A DNA stretch of 55,565 bases from Actinomycetes bacterium (GCA_021798985.1 JAJZBI010000026.1:1-55565), one strand, 5' to 3'. Positions 7,984 through 16,876 are shown, counted from the first letter of the stretch. Notes: generated from the letters alone by a model not told the origin. Made by a program: numbers and translations.

Positions 7984-8676
7984 GTGCTCGAACAGCTCCG
8001 CGAGGAGGTGCTGGCGGCGAACCTGGCGCTGCCGCGCCTCGGGCTGGTGACCTTGACCTGGGGGAACGTGAGCGGCCGTGACCGCGAGCGCGACCTCGTG
8101 GTCATCAAGCCGACCGGCGTCCCCTACGAGCAGCTGCGCGCCGAGGACCTCGTCGTCATCGATCTGGACGCTCGGGTCGTCGAGGGGGAGCTGCGGCCCT
8201 CGAGTGACACGCCGACCCACGTCGCCCTCTACCGGGCCCATGAGGAGATCGGCGGAGTCGTGCACACGCACTCGACCTATGCCACCGCCTTTGCACAAGC
8301 GGAGCGGGCGATCCCGCTGTATGGCACGACGCACGCCGACTTCGCCCCCTCGCCGGTCCCCGTCGCCCGCCACCTGCGAGCAGAGGAGGTGGAGCGCGCC
8401 TATGAGCAGGCGACCGGCGACATCTTGCTCGAGGCGATCGGCGCTGCGGGTATCGCCAAGGTCCCCGCCGTGCTCGCGCCCGGACATGGCCCCTTTGTGT
8501 GGGGATCGAGCGCGACCGACGCCGTCGAGAAGGCCGCCACCTTGGAGGAGGTCGCCAAGATGGCGCTGTTCACCCGGCTCGTCGACCCGGGCGCCACTCC
8601 GCTCGACCCGGTGGTGCGCGACAAGCACTTCAACCGCAAGCACGGGCCGGGCGCCTACTACGGCCAGGCGCACTGA
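7984..8676 (+). CDS. araD: L-ribulose-5-phosphate 4-epimerase
   Basis: A 230-aa class II aldolase/adducin-fold enzyme that converts L-ribulose 5-phosphate to D-xylulose 5-phosphate, feeding the pentose phosphate pathway. Visible motifs are GNVSGRD and KPTGVPYEQL (phosphate binding), PSSDTPTHVALY, the zinc ligands in VVHTHSTYA, and the third zinc His in LAPGHGPFVWG. The GTG start lies 8 nt after the araA stop, so the two are co-translated. The length equals the family norm (about 230). It closes the arabinose operon; a bidirectional hairpin follows. Confidence 0.92.
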   Translation: MLEQLREEVLAANLALPRLGLVTLTWGNVSGRDRERDLVVIKPTGVPYEQLRAEDLVVIDLDARVVEGELRPSSDTPTHVALYRAHEEIGGVVHTHSTYATAFAQAERAIPLYGTTHADFAPSPVPVARHLRAEEVERAYEQATGDILLEAIGAAGIAKVPAVLAPGHGPFVWGSSATDAVEKAATLEEVAKMALFTRLVDPGATPLDPVVRDKHFNRKHGPGAYYGQAH

Positions 8677-8721
8677 GCCGCCGTCGTGGCGAGCCGGCCG
8701 CGTGGTCTGACGAGCGCTCCC

Positions 8722-8754
8722 CGGCCCCGCCTGCCTGTCCGGGCGGCGGGGCCG
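8722..8754. terminator. Bidirectional terminator-like hairpin
   Basis: CGGCCCCGCC (8722-8731) pairs perfectly with GGCGGGGCCG (8745-8754) across a 13-nt loop. It lies in the 89-nt gap between the convergent araD and GNAT genes, where a terminator for both directions is expected. There is no T-tract, as is common in high-GC actinobacteria. Confidence 0.6.
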
Positions 8755-8765
8755 AGTTGCGCGGG

Positions 8766-9332
8766 TCAGCCGGCCGGCCAGACGACGCGCCGCTTCGTCG
8801 GCTGCCCGCAGAGGTTCTCCGCGTCGCCACCGGGCGGCGAGAGCGGCTCGCGGTCGGCGAAGGTGCCGCCCGCGGCGCGGTAGAAGGCGATCGCCGCGGT
8901 GTTCGCCTCGAGCACCCACAGGTAGTACCCCGAGCCGGGGCGCTCGGCGGCGACGAGGCGCGCCACCTCGACGAGCAGCACCGTGCCGACGCCGCTGCGG
9001 CGGGCGTCGTGGCGCACGTGCAAGTTGTCGACCAGCGCGCCGAGCCGGGGGTCGGCGTCGAGCTCGACGTGCACGAAGCCGACCGCCTCACCGTCGCGCT
9101 CGGCGACGAGGGTGCGGGCGCATGGTCCAGGCGCGGCCAGTCGGCTGTGCCACAGCACCCGGCGGTCGGTGGCGAGGCGCTCGTCCAAGAACGTGTCGGA
9201 GTACGAGCCGCGGTAGTTGCGCTGCCAGCTGTCGGTGTGCAGCGCTGCGATCCAGTCCGCGTCGGCGCGCGACGCCGGCCGCAGCGTTACCGTGCCGGCC
9301 GCGCGCCCGTCGTTGATGGTTGGCTCAGCCAC
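8766..9332 (-). CDS. GNAT-family N-acetyltransferase
   Basis: A 188-aa acetyl-CoA-dependent acyltransferase of unknown substrate. Residues about 15-50 (RPASRADADWIAALHTDSWQ) are the usual GNAT entry. The acetyl-CoA motif A is visible as VRHDARRSGVGTVLL, and motif B as NTAAIAFYRAAGG. It starts with GTG overlapping the stop of the aldo/keto reductase gene by 8 nt, so both are one transcript. The C-terminal 25 residues are a variable tail. Confidence 0.82.
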   Translation of the reverse strand: MAEPTINDGRAAGTVTLRPASRADADWIAALHTDSWQRNYRGSYSDTFLDERLATDRRVLWHSRLAAPGPCARTLVAERDGEAVGFVHVELDADPRLGALVDNLHVRHDARRSGVGTVLLVEVARLVAAERPGSGYYLWVLEANTAAIAFYRAAGGTFADREPLSPPGGDAENLCGQPTKRRVVWPAG

Positions 9333-10353
9333 GGCGCGATCGGGCCCACAGGTCGATCCCGCCCTCTTTGGCGTGGGCGTCGATGGCCGATAGCTCGTCG
9401 GCGCTCAGCTCGAGGCGCCCGAGCGCGGCGAGGTTCGCCTCGAGCTGCTCGAGGCTGCTCACGCCGATCAGCGCCGAGGTGATGCGGGGGTCCCGCAGCA
9501 CCCAGGCCAGTGCCAGCTGGGCGAGCGACTGGCCACGGGCGGCCGCGATCTCGTTGAGCGCCCGCACGTGCGCGAGGTTCTCCTCGCTCAGCCACTCGGC
9601 GTGGAACGAGCCCTTGCGCGCCGCACGGGCGTCGTCAGGGACGCCGCTCAGGTAGCGGTCGGTGAGCATCCCCTGGGCGAGGGGCGAGAAGGCGATGCAG
9701 CCGACGCCCTCGTCCTCGAGCACGTCGACCAGCCCGTCCTCGATCCAGCGGTTGAGCATGGAATAGGAGGGCTGGTGGATGAGCAGCGGCGTGCCGAGGC
9801 GGCGCAGGATCGCCGCCGCCTCTCGGGTGCGCTCGGGAGAGTAGGAGGAGATGCCGGCGTACAGCGCCTTGCCCTGGCGCACGGCGTGGTCGAGCGCCCC
9901 CATCGTCTCCTCGAGCGGCGTGCTCTCGTCGAAGCGGTGCGAGTAGAAGATGTCGACGTAGTCGAGGCCCATGCGCGCCAGGCTCTGGTCGAGGCTGGCG
10001 AGCAGGTACTTGCGCGAGCCGCCGCCCTGGCCGTAGGGGCCGGGCCACATGTCATAGCCCGCCTTGGTCGAGATGACGAGCTCGTCACGATAGGGGCGGA
10101 GGTCCTCGGCGAAGATCCGGCCGAAGGTCGACTCCGCCGAGCCGTAGGGCGGCCCGTAGTTGTTCGCCAAGTCGAAGTGGGTGACCCCGAGGTCAAAGGC
10201 CCGCCGCAGGATCGCCCGGGAGGGCTCGAGGGGCCGCGCCGTGCCGAAGTTCTGCCATAGCCCGAGGGAGATCACGGGCAGGTCGAGGCCGCTGCGACCG
10301 CAGCGGCGGTACTGCATCGCGTCGTAGCGGCGCTCGGCGGCGACATAGACCAT
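9325..10353 (-). CDS. Aldo/keto reductase, YghZ/GPR type (L-glyceraldehyde 3-phosphate reductase-like)
   Basis: A 342-aa NADPH-dependent (alpha/beta)8-barrel reductase. The start is the ATG at 10353 because GAGGAG precedes it; an upstream extension in the same frame has no similarity to the family. The segments QYRRCGRSGL, YSHRFDESTPLEETMGALDH, QGKALYAGISSY and PLLIHQPSYSMLNRW match E. coli YghZ closely. YghZ reduces L-glyceraldehyde 3-phosphate and methylglyoxal-type aldehydes, so a detoxification role beside the pentose operon is plausible. It is co-transcribed with the downstream GNAT gene. Confidence 0.86.
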   Translation of the reverse strand: MVYVAAERRYDAMQYRRCGRSGLDLPVISLGLWQNFGTARPLEPSRAILRRAFDLGVTHFDLANNYGPPYGSAESTFGRIFAEDLRPYRDELVISTKAGYDMWPGPYGQGGGSRKYLLASLDQSLARMGLDYVDIFYSHRFDESTPLEETMGALDHAVRQGKALYAGISSYSPERTREAAAILRRLGTPLLIHQPSYSMLNRWIEDGLVDVLEDEGVGCIAFSPLAQGMLTDRYLSGVPDDARAARKGSFHAEWLSEENLAHVRALNEIAAARGQSLAQLALAWVLRDPRITSALIGVSSLEQLEANLAALGRLELSADELSAIDAHAKEGGIDLWARSRRG

Positions 10354-10498
10354 GGGGGCTCCTCGCTCTCGTCTCGCCCGGCGGCGCACCGGGCTCCCCG
10401 GTGGCGCGCCGGGGTCGTGGGCGCGAGGATCCACCCGCCAGGGCCGGTCAGGGCAAGCGGGGCGCGCTACCGTCGCCACCGGGAGGTGGGAGGAGCAC

Positions 10499-11386
10499 AT
10501 GGCCATTGACGAGCGCCACGCCGAGGTCGCCCTCGCCGTGCAGGCGACCCTTGGGGAGGGCCCGGTCTGGGACGACCGCCGGAACGAGCTGTTCTTCGTC
10601 GACATCGTGGCGGGACGGGTGCACCGCTTTTGTCCCGAACGCGGCGAGCACGGCTCGTTCGCGGTCGGCCCGAGCGTCGGCGCGCTCGCCCTGCGCGAGG
10701 ACGGCGGGCTGGTGCTCGCCGCCCACGACGGCTTCTTTCTGGTGGAGGCGGACGGCACGGGGCTGGCGCCGCTGAGCGCGTTCCGCTCCGACGCCGAGCT
10801 CGTGCGCTTCAACGACGGCAAGGCCGACCCGCACGGGCGCTTCGTCGCCGGGACCATGGACTGGGACGGAGAGCGCCCGCTCGGCTCGCTCTACCTCCTC
10901 GAGCCCGGCGGGGCCGTCTCGGTGCTCCTCGAAGGCGTGACGATCTCGAACGGCCTCGCTTGGAGCGAGCGCGGCGACGTCGTCTACTACATCGACACCC
11001 CCCGGCGCAGCGTCGATGCCTTCGACTTCGACGCCGCCTCGGGCGCCTTCGCCAACCGCCGGGTGGTGGCGAGCTTCGAGGGGCCCGGCTCGCCCGACGG
11101 CATGACCATCGATGACGAGGGCTGCTTGTGGGTGGCGCTGTGGGGAGGATCTCGCGTCGAGCGCATCGACCCCCGCAGCGGCGAGCACCTCGCGGTCGTG
11201 CACGTCGCCGCCTCGCAGGTGACGAGCGCGGCCTTCGGCGGCCCCCGTCGCGACGTCTTGTACCTCACCACGGCACGCCGCGGCCTCGACGAGGCGAGCC
11301 TCGCCGGCCAACCGCACGCCGGAGACCTCTTCGCCGTCGAGGCCGGCGTGGCCGGCCCGGTGGCGCATCGCTTCGCCGCCTCCTAG
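10499..11386 (+). CDS. SMP-30/gluconolactonase-family sugar lactonase
   Basis: A 295-aa six-bladed beta-propeller lactonase. The start ATG 10499 follows GGGAGGTGGGAGGAG. The divalent-metal ligands of the family are seen: Glu in TLGEGPVWD, Asn in RFNDGKADPHGRF, Asn in ISNGLAWS, and Asp in GSPDGMTIDDEG. It probably hydrolyses an aldonolactone; the neighbouring arabinose genes make L-arabinolactone one possibility, but those genes form a phosphorylative route that needs no lactonase. A TACCGT box (10470-10475) is a candidate promoter. It is the first gene of a compact five-gene operon. Confidence 0.85.
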   Translation: MAIDERHAEVALAVQATLGEGPVWDDRRNELFFVDIVAGRVHRFCPERGEHGSFAVGPSVGALALREDGGLVLAAHDGFFLVEADGTGLAPLSAFRSDAELVRFNDGKADPHGRFVAGTMDWDGERPLGSLYLLEPGGAVSVLLEGVTISNGLAWSERGDVVYYIDTPRRSVDAFDFDAASGAFANRRVVASFEGPGSPDGMTIDDEGCLWVALWGGSRVERIDPRSGEHLAVVHVAASQVTSAAFGGPRRDVLYLTTARRGLDEASLAGQPHAGDLFAVEAGVAGPVAHRFAAS

Positions 11387-11395
11387 GGGGACTGC

Positions 11396-12055
11396 ATGGT
11401 CAAGGTCTTTCTCCTCGATGATCACGAGGTCGTGCGCGCCGGTCTGCGCCAGCTCCTCGCGGACGCAGCCGACGACATCGAGGTCGTGGGGGAGGCGGCC
11501 ACCGGTGAGGCGGCCGTGGCGGCGATCGAGTCGCTCGCGCCTGACGTCGCGGTGCTGGACGTCCGCCTCGAGGGCGGCCGAGGGATGGACGGGGTGGAGG
11601 TGTGTCGCCAGATCCGGGCGCGCCGGCCCGAGGTGGCGTGCTTGATGCTCACCTCCTTCTCTGACGACGAGGCGCTCTTGTCGGCGGTGATGGCCGGGGC
11701 CTCGGGCTTCCTGCTGAAAAACGCCAAGGGCGGCGAGCTCGCCGAGGCGATCCGCCAGCTCGCGGCGGGTGGGTCGCTGCTCGACCCGGGCCTCACCCGC
11801 CGCCTGCTCGACCGCATCCGCGAGGGCTCGGCGGGCGACCCGCTGCAGCGCCTCACCGACCAGGAGCGCCGCGTCCTCGACTTCCTCGCCGAGGGCAAGA
11901 CCAACCGCCAGATCGCGACCGAGCTGCACCTCGCCGAGAAGACCGTGAAGAACTACGTCTCGAGCGTGCTCGCCAAGCTCGGGATGCGCCGCCGGACCGA
12001 GGCGGCGGTGTTCGCGGCGCGCCTTGGCGCTCGCGAGGGCCAGCGACCAGGCTAG
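11396..12055 (+). CDS. NarL/FixJ response regulator, DevR/DosR-like
   Basis: A 219-aa two-domain regulator. The receiver has the acidic pocket DDH (8-10), phosphoacceptor Asp55 in VAVLDVRLEG, and the conserved Thr and Lys in MLTSFSD and LLKNAKG. The C-terminal LuxR-type HTH reads LTDQERRVLDFLAEGKTNRQ and LAEKTVKNYVSSVLAKLGM. This is strikingly like mycobacterial DevR/DosR, including the MVKVFLxDDHEVVR start and the RRTEAAVFAA tail. DevR controls hypoxia/NO dormancy genes. No histidine kinase gene is adjacent, so its partner must be elsewhere. It is 9 nt after the lactonase and 2 nt before the membrane-protein gene. Confidence 0.88.
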   Translation: MVKVFLLDDHEVVRAGLRQLLADAADDIEVVGEAATGEAAVAAIESLAPDVAVLDVRLEGGRGMDGVEVCRQIRARRPEVACLMLTSFSDDEALLSAVMAGASGFLLKNAKGGELAEAIRQLAAGGSLLDPGLTRRLLDRIREGSAGDPLQRLTDQERRVLDFLAEGKTNRQIATELHLAEKTVKNYVSSVLAKLGMRRRTEAAVFAARLGAREGQRPG

Positions 12056-12057
12056 GC

Positions 12058-13224
12058 GTGCGCGAGGTCGCCTTGGCGGCCGGCATCGTCGTGGTGCTGG
12101 CGAACTGGGCCAGCATGATCGCGACGATCGTCCTGCCGCGGGGCCGGACGAGGGCCCAGCGCCTCACGTGGTCGCTCACCTGGGCGGTGCACCGCGTGGC
12201 CGTGGCGGTCTCCCGCCTGTCGGCAGACTACGCGCGCCGCGACGCGCTGCTGGCGGCGGTGGCGCCCGCGGCGGTCGTCGTGCAGCTCGTCAGCTTTCTC
12301 GGCCTCTTCATCGTGGGCTACGCGCTGATGCTCCTGCCCTGGAGCCAACAGCTCGGCGCGGCCTTCGACCAGGCGGGCGCGGGGGCGGTGACCTTGGGCC
12401 TGGCGCGCGCCGCCGGGCACACCAACGACGCCATCGTCGTCCTCGCGGCGGCGAGCGGAGCGATCACCGTCGCCCTGCAGATCGGCTACCTGCCGGTGCT
12501 CTACCAGTCCTTCGCGCGGCGCGAGACGCTGGTCGCCTTGATGGAGAGCCGCGCCGGCGTTCCGGCCTGGGGCCCCGAGGTGCTGATCCGCCACCAGCTC
12601 GTGCACACGACCGACGCCCTCGGCGACTTCTACAAGGCCTGGGAGCTGTGGGCGGCCGACGTCGCCGAGAGCCACAGCACCCACCCGGTCCTCCTGCTCT
12701 TCCGCTCCCCGGTCGCCGGCTACAGCTGGCTGCTCTCGCTGCTCGCCGTGCTCGACGCGGCGGCGATCCAGCTCGCGGTGAACCCGGCGAGCGCGCCCTC
12801 CGAGGCCCGGCTCTGCCTGCGCATGGGCTTCTCGGCGCTGCGCCGCATCGCCCAGACGCTCAACATCGCCTACAACGACGACCCCCGCCCCGACGACCCG
12901 ATCGCCCTCAGCCCAGCCGAGTTCGCCGACGCCCTCGGCCAGCTCGAGCGGATCGGCTTCCCCCTCGAGCGGACCGCCGCCGAGGCGTGGCCGCACTTTG
13001 CGGGCTGGCGCGTGAACTACGAGCAGATCGCGTACCGCCTCGCCGACGCCATCGTCGCCCCGCAGGCGCCGTGGTCGGGCATGCGCCGGCACCTTCGTGT
13101 CGAGACGGTGCTGCCCCGGCGCCCGCCGCACCGCAGCCCGGACGGCGCCGTCGTCGCCGACGACGCGGCCCGCGCCGGGTCGTGGCCACCGCCGAGTTCG
13201 CGCGAGATCGCCTCGAAGGGCTAA
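12058..13224 (+). CDS. Conserved membrane protein, ion-channel-like
   Basis: A 388-aa protein starting at GTG 12058. Hydrophobic segments lie at about 4-24, 73-98 and 138-160, with the intervening TLGLARAAGHTNDA resembling a re-entrant pore loop, as in two-TM potassium-channel folds; the canonical TVGYG filter is absent. The C-terminal about 220 residues are soluble and predicted cytoplasmic (WELWAADVAESHSTHP; HFAGWRVNYEQIAYRLADAI). I recognise this as a conserved actinobacterial family but do not know a demonstrated function. It is translationally close to the DevR-like regulator upstream. Confidence 0.55.
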   Translation: MREVALAAGIVVVLANWASMIATIVLPRGRTRAQRLTWSLTWAVHRVAVAVSRLSADYARRDALLAAVAPAAVVVQLVSFLGLFIVGYALMLLPWSQQLGAAFDQAGAGAVTLGLARAAGHTNDAIVVLAAASGAITVALQIGYLPVLYQSFARRETLVALMESRAGVPAWGPEVLIRHQLVHTTDALGDFYKAWELWAADVAESHSTHPVLLLFRSPVAGYSWLLSLLAVLDAAAIQLAVNPASAPSEARLCLRMGFSALRRIAQTLNIAYNDDPRPDDPIALSPAEFADALGQLERIGFPLERTAAEAWPHFAGWRVNYEQIAYRLADAIVAPQAPWSGMRRHLRVETVLPRRPPHRSPDGAVVADDAARAGSWPPPSSREIASKG

Positions 13225-13249
13225 GGCGCTCAGTAGCCTTTGCGCCACG

Positions 13250-13978
13250 ATGACTGATTCCACTGCTCTCGCGCGCGTCCCCGAGCGCGTCCTCGTCGTC
13301 ACGGCACACCCCGATGACGTCGACTTCTCCTCGTCCGGCACCATCGCCACCTTGGTGGCGGCAGGCAGCGCCGTTACCTACTGCATCGTCACCGACGGCA
13401 CGGCCGGCGGCTTCGACCGCACGATCGAGCGCTCGGCGATGGCCGAGATCCGCCGCGCCGAGCAGCGTGCCGCCGCCGCGGTGGTCGGCGTCGGCGAGGT
13501 GCGCTTTTTAGGCGGCACCGACGGCGAGGTGGTGGCGGACCTCGCGCTGCGCCGCGCCATCTCTCGCCAGATCCGCGAGCTGCGTCCCGAGCTCGTCGTG
13601 ACCTCGAGCCCCGAGCGCAACTACGACCGGATGCCAGCCAGCCACCCCGACCACCGCGCGGTGGGGGAGGCGACGCTGTGCGCCGTCTACCCCGACGCCC
13701 GCAACCCCTTCGCCTTCCCCGAGCTCCTCGACGAGGGTCTCGAGCCCCACGTCGTCCATGAGGTGTGGCTGGCCGGCTACCCCGCTCCCGACCACGCCGT
13801 GGACATCACCGACGTCCTCGACAAGAAGCTGGCCGCCATCGGCGCGCACGCCAGCCAGCTGCCCGACCGCGACCAGGCCGAGCGCTTCGTGCGCGAATGG
13901 ACCGCGGCCGAGGCCGAGCGGGCGGGGCTCGGGCCGGGGCGGCACGCCGAGGCCTTCAAGATCGTGCGGATCGGCTAG
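13250..13978 (+). CDS. PIG-L/LmbE-family zinc deacetylase
   Basis: A 242-aa N-deacetylase of the LmbE fold. Zinc ligands and catalytic Asp are seen in VVTAHPDDVDF, the third ligand in ASHPDHRAVGEA. In actinobacteria this family includes MshB (mycothiol biosynthesis) and Mca, but the short length and missing C-terminal features favour an uncharacterised GlcNAc-type deacetylase. The start ATG 13250 has no Shine-Dalgarno, while TAGCCT lies about 11 nt upstream, so a very short leader or leaderless message is possible. Confidence 0.83.
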   Translation: MTDSTALARVPERVLVVTAHPDDVDFSSSGTIATLVAAGSAVTYCIVTDGTAGGFDRTIERSAMAEIRRAEQRAAAAVVGVGEVRFLGGTDGEVVADLALRRAISRQIRELRPELVVTSSPERNYDRMPASHPDHRAVGEATLCAVYPDARNPFAFPELLDEGLEPHVVHEVWLAGYPAPDHAVDITDVLDKKLAAIGAHASQLPDRDQAERFVREWTAAEAERAGLGPGRHAEAFKIVRIG

Positions 13979-13986
13979 GCGAAGGC

Positions 13987-14595
13987 GTGCACGGCGACGA
14001 GCTGCGCTTTGGCAGTGAGGTCTTCGTCACGCTCTTTGTGATCATGGACCCGCTCGGGACCGTGCCGATCTTCTTGTCGTTGACGGCGACGCGCAGCCAC
14101 GCCGCGCGACGCCGTCTCGCCTGGCAAGCCGTCGCCGTCGCGGGCGGGGTGATCGGCGCCTTTGCGGTCTTCGGCCAGCAGCTGCTCTCCTCGCTCGGCA
14201 TCAGCCTCCCGGCCCTGCAGGGATCCGGCGGGCTGCTCTTGTTGCTCGTCGCGCTCGAGCTGTTGACCGGCCGCAACGAGCAGCCGAGCGGGATGGACGA
14301 CGTGAACGTGGCCCTGGTCCCGCTCGGCACGCCGCTGATCGCCGGGCCCGGGGCGATCGTCGCCACGATCGTCTTCGTCCGCCAGGCCCATGGGGCGGCC
14401 GACGCCCTGGCGATCGTGGTGGCGATGGCCGCCGTGCTCGCCGTCCTCTACGTGGCGCTGAGGTTCTCGCTCGTGGTGTGGCGACTGTTGCGGCCGAGCG
14501 GGATCCAGCTGCTGACGCGGATCTTCGGCCTCCTGCTCTCGGCGATCGCCGTCCAGCTCGTCGCCGAGGCCGTGCGCGGCTTCGTCAAAGGCTGA
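13987..14595 (+). CDS. MarC-family (UPF0056) membrane protein
   Basis: A 202-aa integral membrane protein with about six helices. Family hallmarks are the opening LFVIMDPLGTVPIFLSLT and the second-half repeat VPLGTPLIAGPGAIVATIV. GTG 13987 is chosen as start, 8 nt after the deacetylase stop. The transported substrate of the MarC family is not established. The 3' end overlaps the convergent DUF1707 gene by 11 nt. Confidence 0.85.
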   Translation: MHGDELRFGSEVFVTLFVIMDPLGTVPIFLSLTATRSHAARRRLAWQAVAVAGGVIGAFAVFGQQLLSSLGISLPALQGSGGLLLLLVALELLTGRNEQPSGMDDVNVALVPLGTPLIAGPGAIVATIVFVRQAHGAADALAIVVAMAAVLAVLYVALRFSLVVWRLLRPSGIQLLTRIFGLLLSAIAVQLVAEAVRGFVKG

Positions 14596-15052
14596 CCGAG
14601 CGGTCGCTGCGGGCCAGGCCGCGGCGATGGCGCGACCAGAGCACCACCATCACGGCGGCGAACACCAAGACGCCGACGTGGGGGTGCCAGACGTGGAAGA
14701 AAAAGGGCCCCTGGGCGAGCCCGGCGAGAAAGAGCACGCCGAGCACCAAGGCGACGAGGCGGAACGGGTGGGGTCGGTGGCGCGCCACCTCGGCGAGCGT
14801 GGGGCGCTCCTCGCCCTCGAGGGGCGGCAGGTCGGCGAGGAGCCCGGCGAGATCGCCGCGGGTCTTTGCGGCCATGGCGGTCGAGACGCGCTCGTTGAAC
14901 TCGGCATCGTCGAGACGGCCGTCGGCGAAATGGCGCGAGAGCACCTCGGCGATCTCGTGGCGCTCGGCATCTGAGACGCGCAGCTCGGCGTTCGGCACAA
15001 CGCCGCGCCGCCTGGCGGCGGCGAAGGCGGCGGGATCGAAGGGTCGGGACAT
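14585..15052 (-). CDS. DUF1707 membrane protein
   Basis: A 155-aa protein. Residues about 22-75 form the DUF1707 domain (LRVSDAERHEIAEVLSRHFADGRLD then EFNERVSTAMAAKTRGDLAGLLADLP), which actinobacteria attach to small envelope proteins. Two hydrophobic segments follow (VALVLGVLFLAGLA and VGVLVFAAVMVVLW) with a basic C-terminus. It lies 30 nt downstream of the PspC gene on the same strand, so the two form an operon divergent from the PspC-kinase. A role in envelope-stress sensing is inferred from this partnership. Confidence 0.8.
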   Translation of the reverse strand: MSRPFDPAAFAAARRRGVVPNAELRVSDAERHEIAEVLSRHFADGRLDDAEFNERVSTAMAAKTRGDLAGLLADLPPLEGEERPTLAEVARHRPHPFRLVALVLGVLFLAGLAQGPFFFHVWHPHVGVLVFAAVMVVLWSRHRRGLARSDRSVSL

Positions 15053-15082
15053 GCGTGGCTTCTCCTTGTCGAACTCGGCGGC

Positions 15083-15352
15083 TCAGGCGAGACGGCTCGC
15101 CTCGAGCAGGTCCTCGGCGATGCTGGTCTGGCGGTGCTCCTCGGGGAGGAGCAGCCAGGCGGCGAGGTAGAGGGGGACGCCGAGGCCGCCTGCGAGGGCG
15201 GCCGCGACGAAGCCGATCCGCACCAGCTGGGCGTCGGCGCCCAGCCAGGCGGCCACGCCGCCGGCGACCCCGGCGAGCATGCGGTCGCTCGCTGAGCGAC
15301 GAAGCGGTGAGGCGGTGGGGCCTTGGTCCTGGCGAGCTTGCATGCCAGCCAT
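15083..15352 (-). CDS. Small PspC-domain membrane protein
   Basis: An 89-aa protein that is almost only a PspC domain: LRRSASDRMLAGVAGGVAAW, then VRIGFVAAALAGGLGVPLYL and the second helix end WLLLPEE. PspC proteins sense or transmit phage-shock-type membrane stress. The divergently encoded histidine kinase carries a very similar PspC domain (LRRSAEDRLLGGVAGGVSAR), so the two may dimerise or compete for the same signal (inference). It is transcribed with the DUF1707 gene. Confidence 0.85.
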   Translation of the reverse strand: MAGMQARQDQGPTASPLRRSASDRMLAGVAGGVAAWLGADAQLVRIGFVAAALAGGLGVPLYLAAWLLLPEEHRQTSIAEDLLEASRLA

Positions 15353-15448
15353 CTTCTGGCCGAGTGCGGGCGATCGCTATCGGGAGCTTCCCTGGACTTT
15401 CCCTGAGGGGGCGCCGTGCTTGCCTGAGCCGCCTCGGGGTGATCCCTG

Positions 15449-16876
15449 ATGGCTCGGGCGAGCGCGAGGTGGGATCATCGACGCATCGAGCACAACTGGC
15501 ACGCGCAACGCCGCGCTGAGCGCCGGGGCGGCTGGCATCCCCACCCCCACGGCGACTGGCCCGAAGGGCCAGGGCCACGACCGTACCGTTGGCGGGTGCC
15601 GCGCCGCAGCGTCGCATTGCGCCGCAGCGCCGAGGACCGCCTCCTCGGTGGAGTGGCGGGCGGCGTTTCGGCCCGCATCGGCGTCGAGGTGACGGTGCTG
15701 CGCATCGGCCTCGTGCTCTTCGGCCTCGTCTCGAGTGGCCTCGTCTTTGCCGGGTACGTGCTGGCGTGGCTCTTGGTCGCCCGGGAGGGCGAGGACGAGC
15801 CCATCGCCAAGCGGGCGATCGGCGACCGGCGCGGCATCATGGTGGGCGTCGCCTTGATCCCGGCGCTGATCGTCGCCCTCGTGGTCGCCGCCGTGCTCGG
15901 GGCGGGCTGGCTCGGCTCGGGCGCCTGGGCGCTCTTTGTCGCTGTCGCCGGCCTCGTCCTCGTCTACCGCAACGCCGCCGAGGACGAGCGCGCGGCGATG
16001 CGCCGGGTCGCCGAACCGCTCTGGCGCCTCTCCTCGAACCGCAAGGGCTCCTGGTTCGTCTTCACGCGCCGCGTCGTGGCCGGTGCCGCGCTGATGCTGA
16101 TCGGGCTCGCCTTCTTGCTCTCGGGGCACCGCGCCAACCTGGTCCGCGCCTTTCTCGGCGTCGTCATGATCATCGCCGGCCTCGTGGTCGTCTTCGGGCC
16201 CTGGTGGCTGAGCGTCGGCCACGAGCTCGTCGACGAGCGCCAGGCGCGCGCCCGGGCCGAAGAGCGCGCGGACCTTGCCGCGCGCGTGCACGACTCAGTG
16301 CTGCAGACCCTCGCGCTCATCCAGCGCCGTGCCGACCAGCCCCAACAGGTGATCCAGCTGGCTCGCGCCCAAGAGCGCGAGCTGCGCGCCGTGCTGTTCT
16401 CCGACCCCGGTGCCGACGCGGCGCGCGACGAGAGCTTCGCGGCGGCGCTCCGCCGGATCCAACAGGAGGTCGAGGCCGCCCACGGGGTGCCGATCGAGGT
16501 CGTGGCGGTCGGGGACGTGCCGCTCGACGGGCCCTTCGCCGAGCGGCTGACGGCGCTGCTCGCGGCCGGACGCGAGGCGACCGTGAACGCCGCCAAGTGG
16601 TCGGGAGCGCCGGTGATCTCGCTGTTCGGTGAGGCAGAGCCCGAGTGCGCCTCGCTGTTCGTGCGCGACCGCGGCGGTGGCTTCGACCTCGCTCAGGTGG
16701 CCGACGATCGCAAGGGGCTGAGCGAGTCGGTCCGCGGCCGAATGAGCCGTTGCGGCGGGACGGCGGAGATCCGGACGGCTCTGGGGGAGGGCACCGAGGT
16801 CCGCCTGAGCGTGCGCCTCGATGAGGACCACCGTCGCCGGGATGGCCCCGTGAGCGCGCCCCGAACGGCCCCGTGA
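15449..16876 (+). CDS. PspC-domain sensor histidine kinase
   Basis: A 475-aa membrane kinase. A His/Arg-rich N-terminus is followed by a PspC domain (about residues 55-112), two pairs of further transmembrane segments (about 129-173 and 207-250), and an HPK7/NarX-like dimerisation region with the phospho-acceptor His281 in ARVHDSVLQTLALIQ. The ATPase lobe shows the N-box (GREATVNAAKWS), G1 (VRDRGGGFD) and G2 (ALGEGTEVRL). The stop overlaps the regulator gene start as GTGA. It belongs to the actinobacterial PspC-kinase family that controls envelope-stress genes, probably including the divergent PspC/DUF1707 pair. Confidence 0.88.
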   Translation: MARASARWDHRRIEHNWHAQRRAERRGGWHPHPHGDWPEGPGPRPYRWRVPRRSVALRRSAEDRLLGGVAGGVSARIGVEVTVLRIGLVLFGLVSSGLVFAGYVLAWLLVAREGEDEPIAKRAIGDRRGIMVGVALIPALIVALVVAAVLGAGWLGSGAWALFVAVAGLVLVYRNAAEDERAAMRRVAEPLWRLSSNRKGSWFVFTRRVVAGAALMLIGLAFLLSGHRANLVRAFLGVVMIIAGLVVVFGPWWLSVGHELVDERQARARAEERADLAARVHDSVLQTLALIQRRADQPQQVIQLARAQERELRAVLFSDPGADAARDESFAAALRRIQQEVEAAHGVPIEVVAVGDVPLDGPFAERLTALLAAGREATVNAAKWSGAPVISLFGEAEPECASLFVRDRGGGFDLAQVADDRKGLSESVRGRMSRCGGTAEIRTALGEGTEVRLSVRLDEDHRRRDGPVSAPRTAP

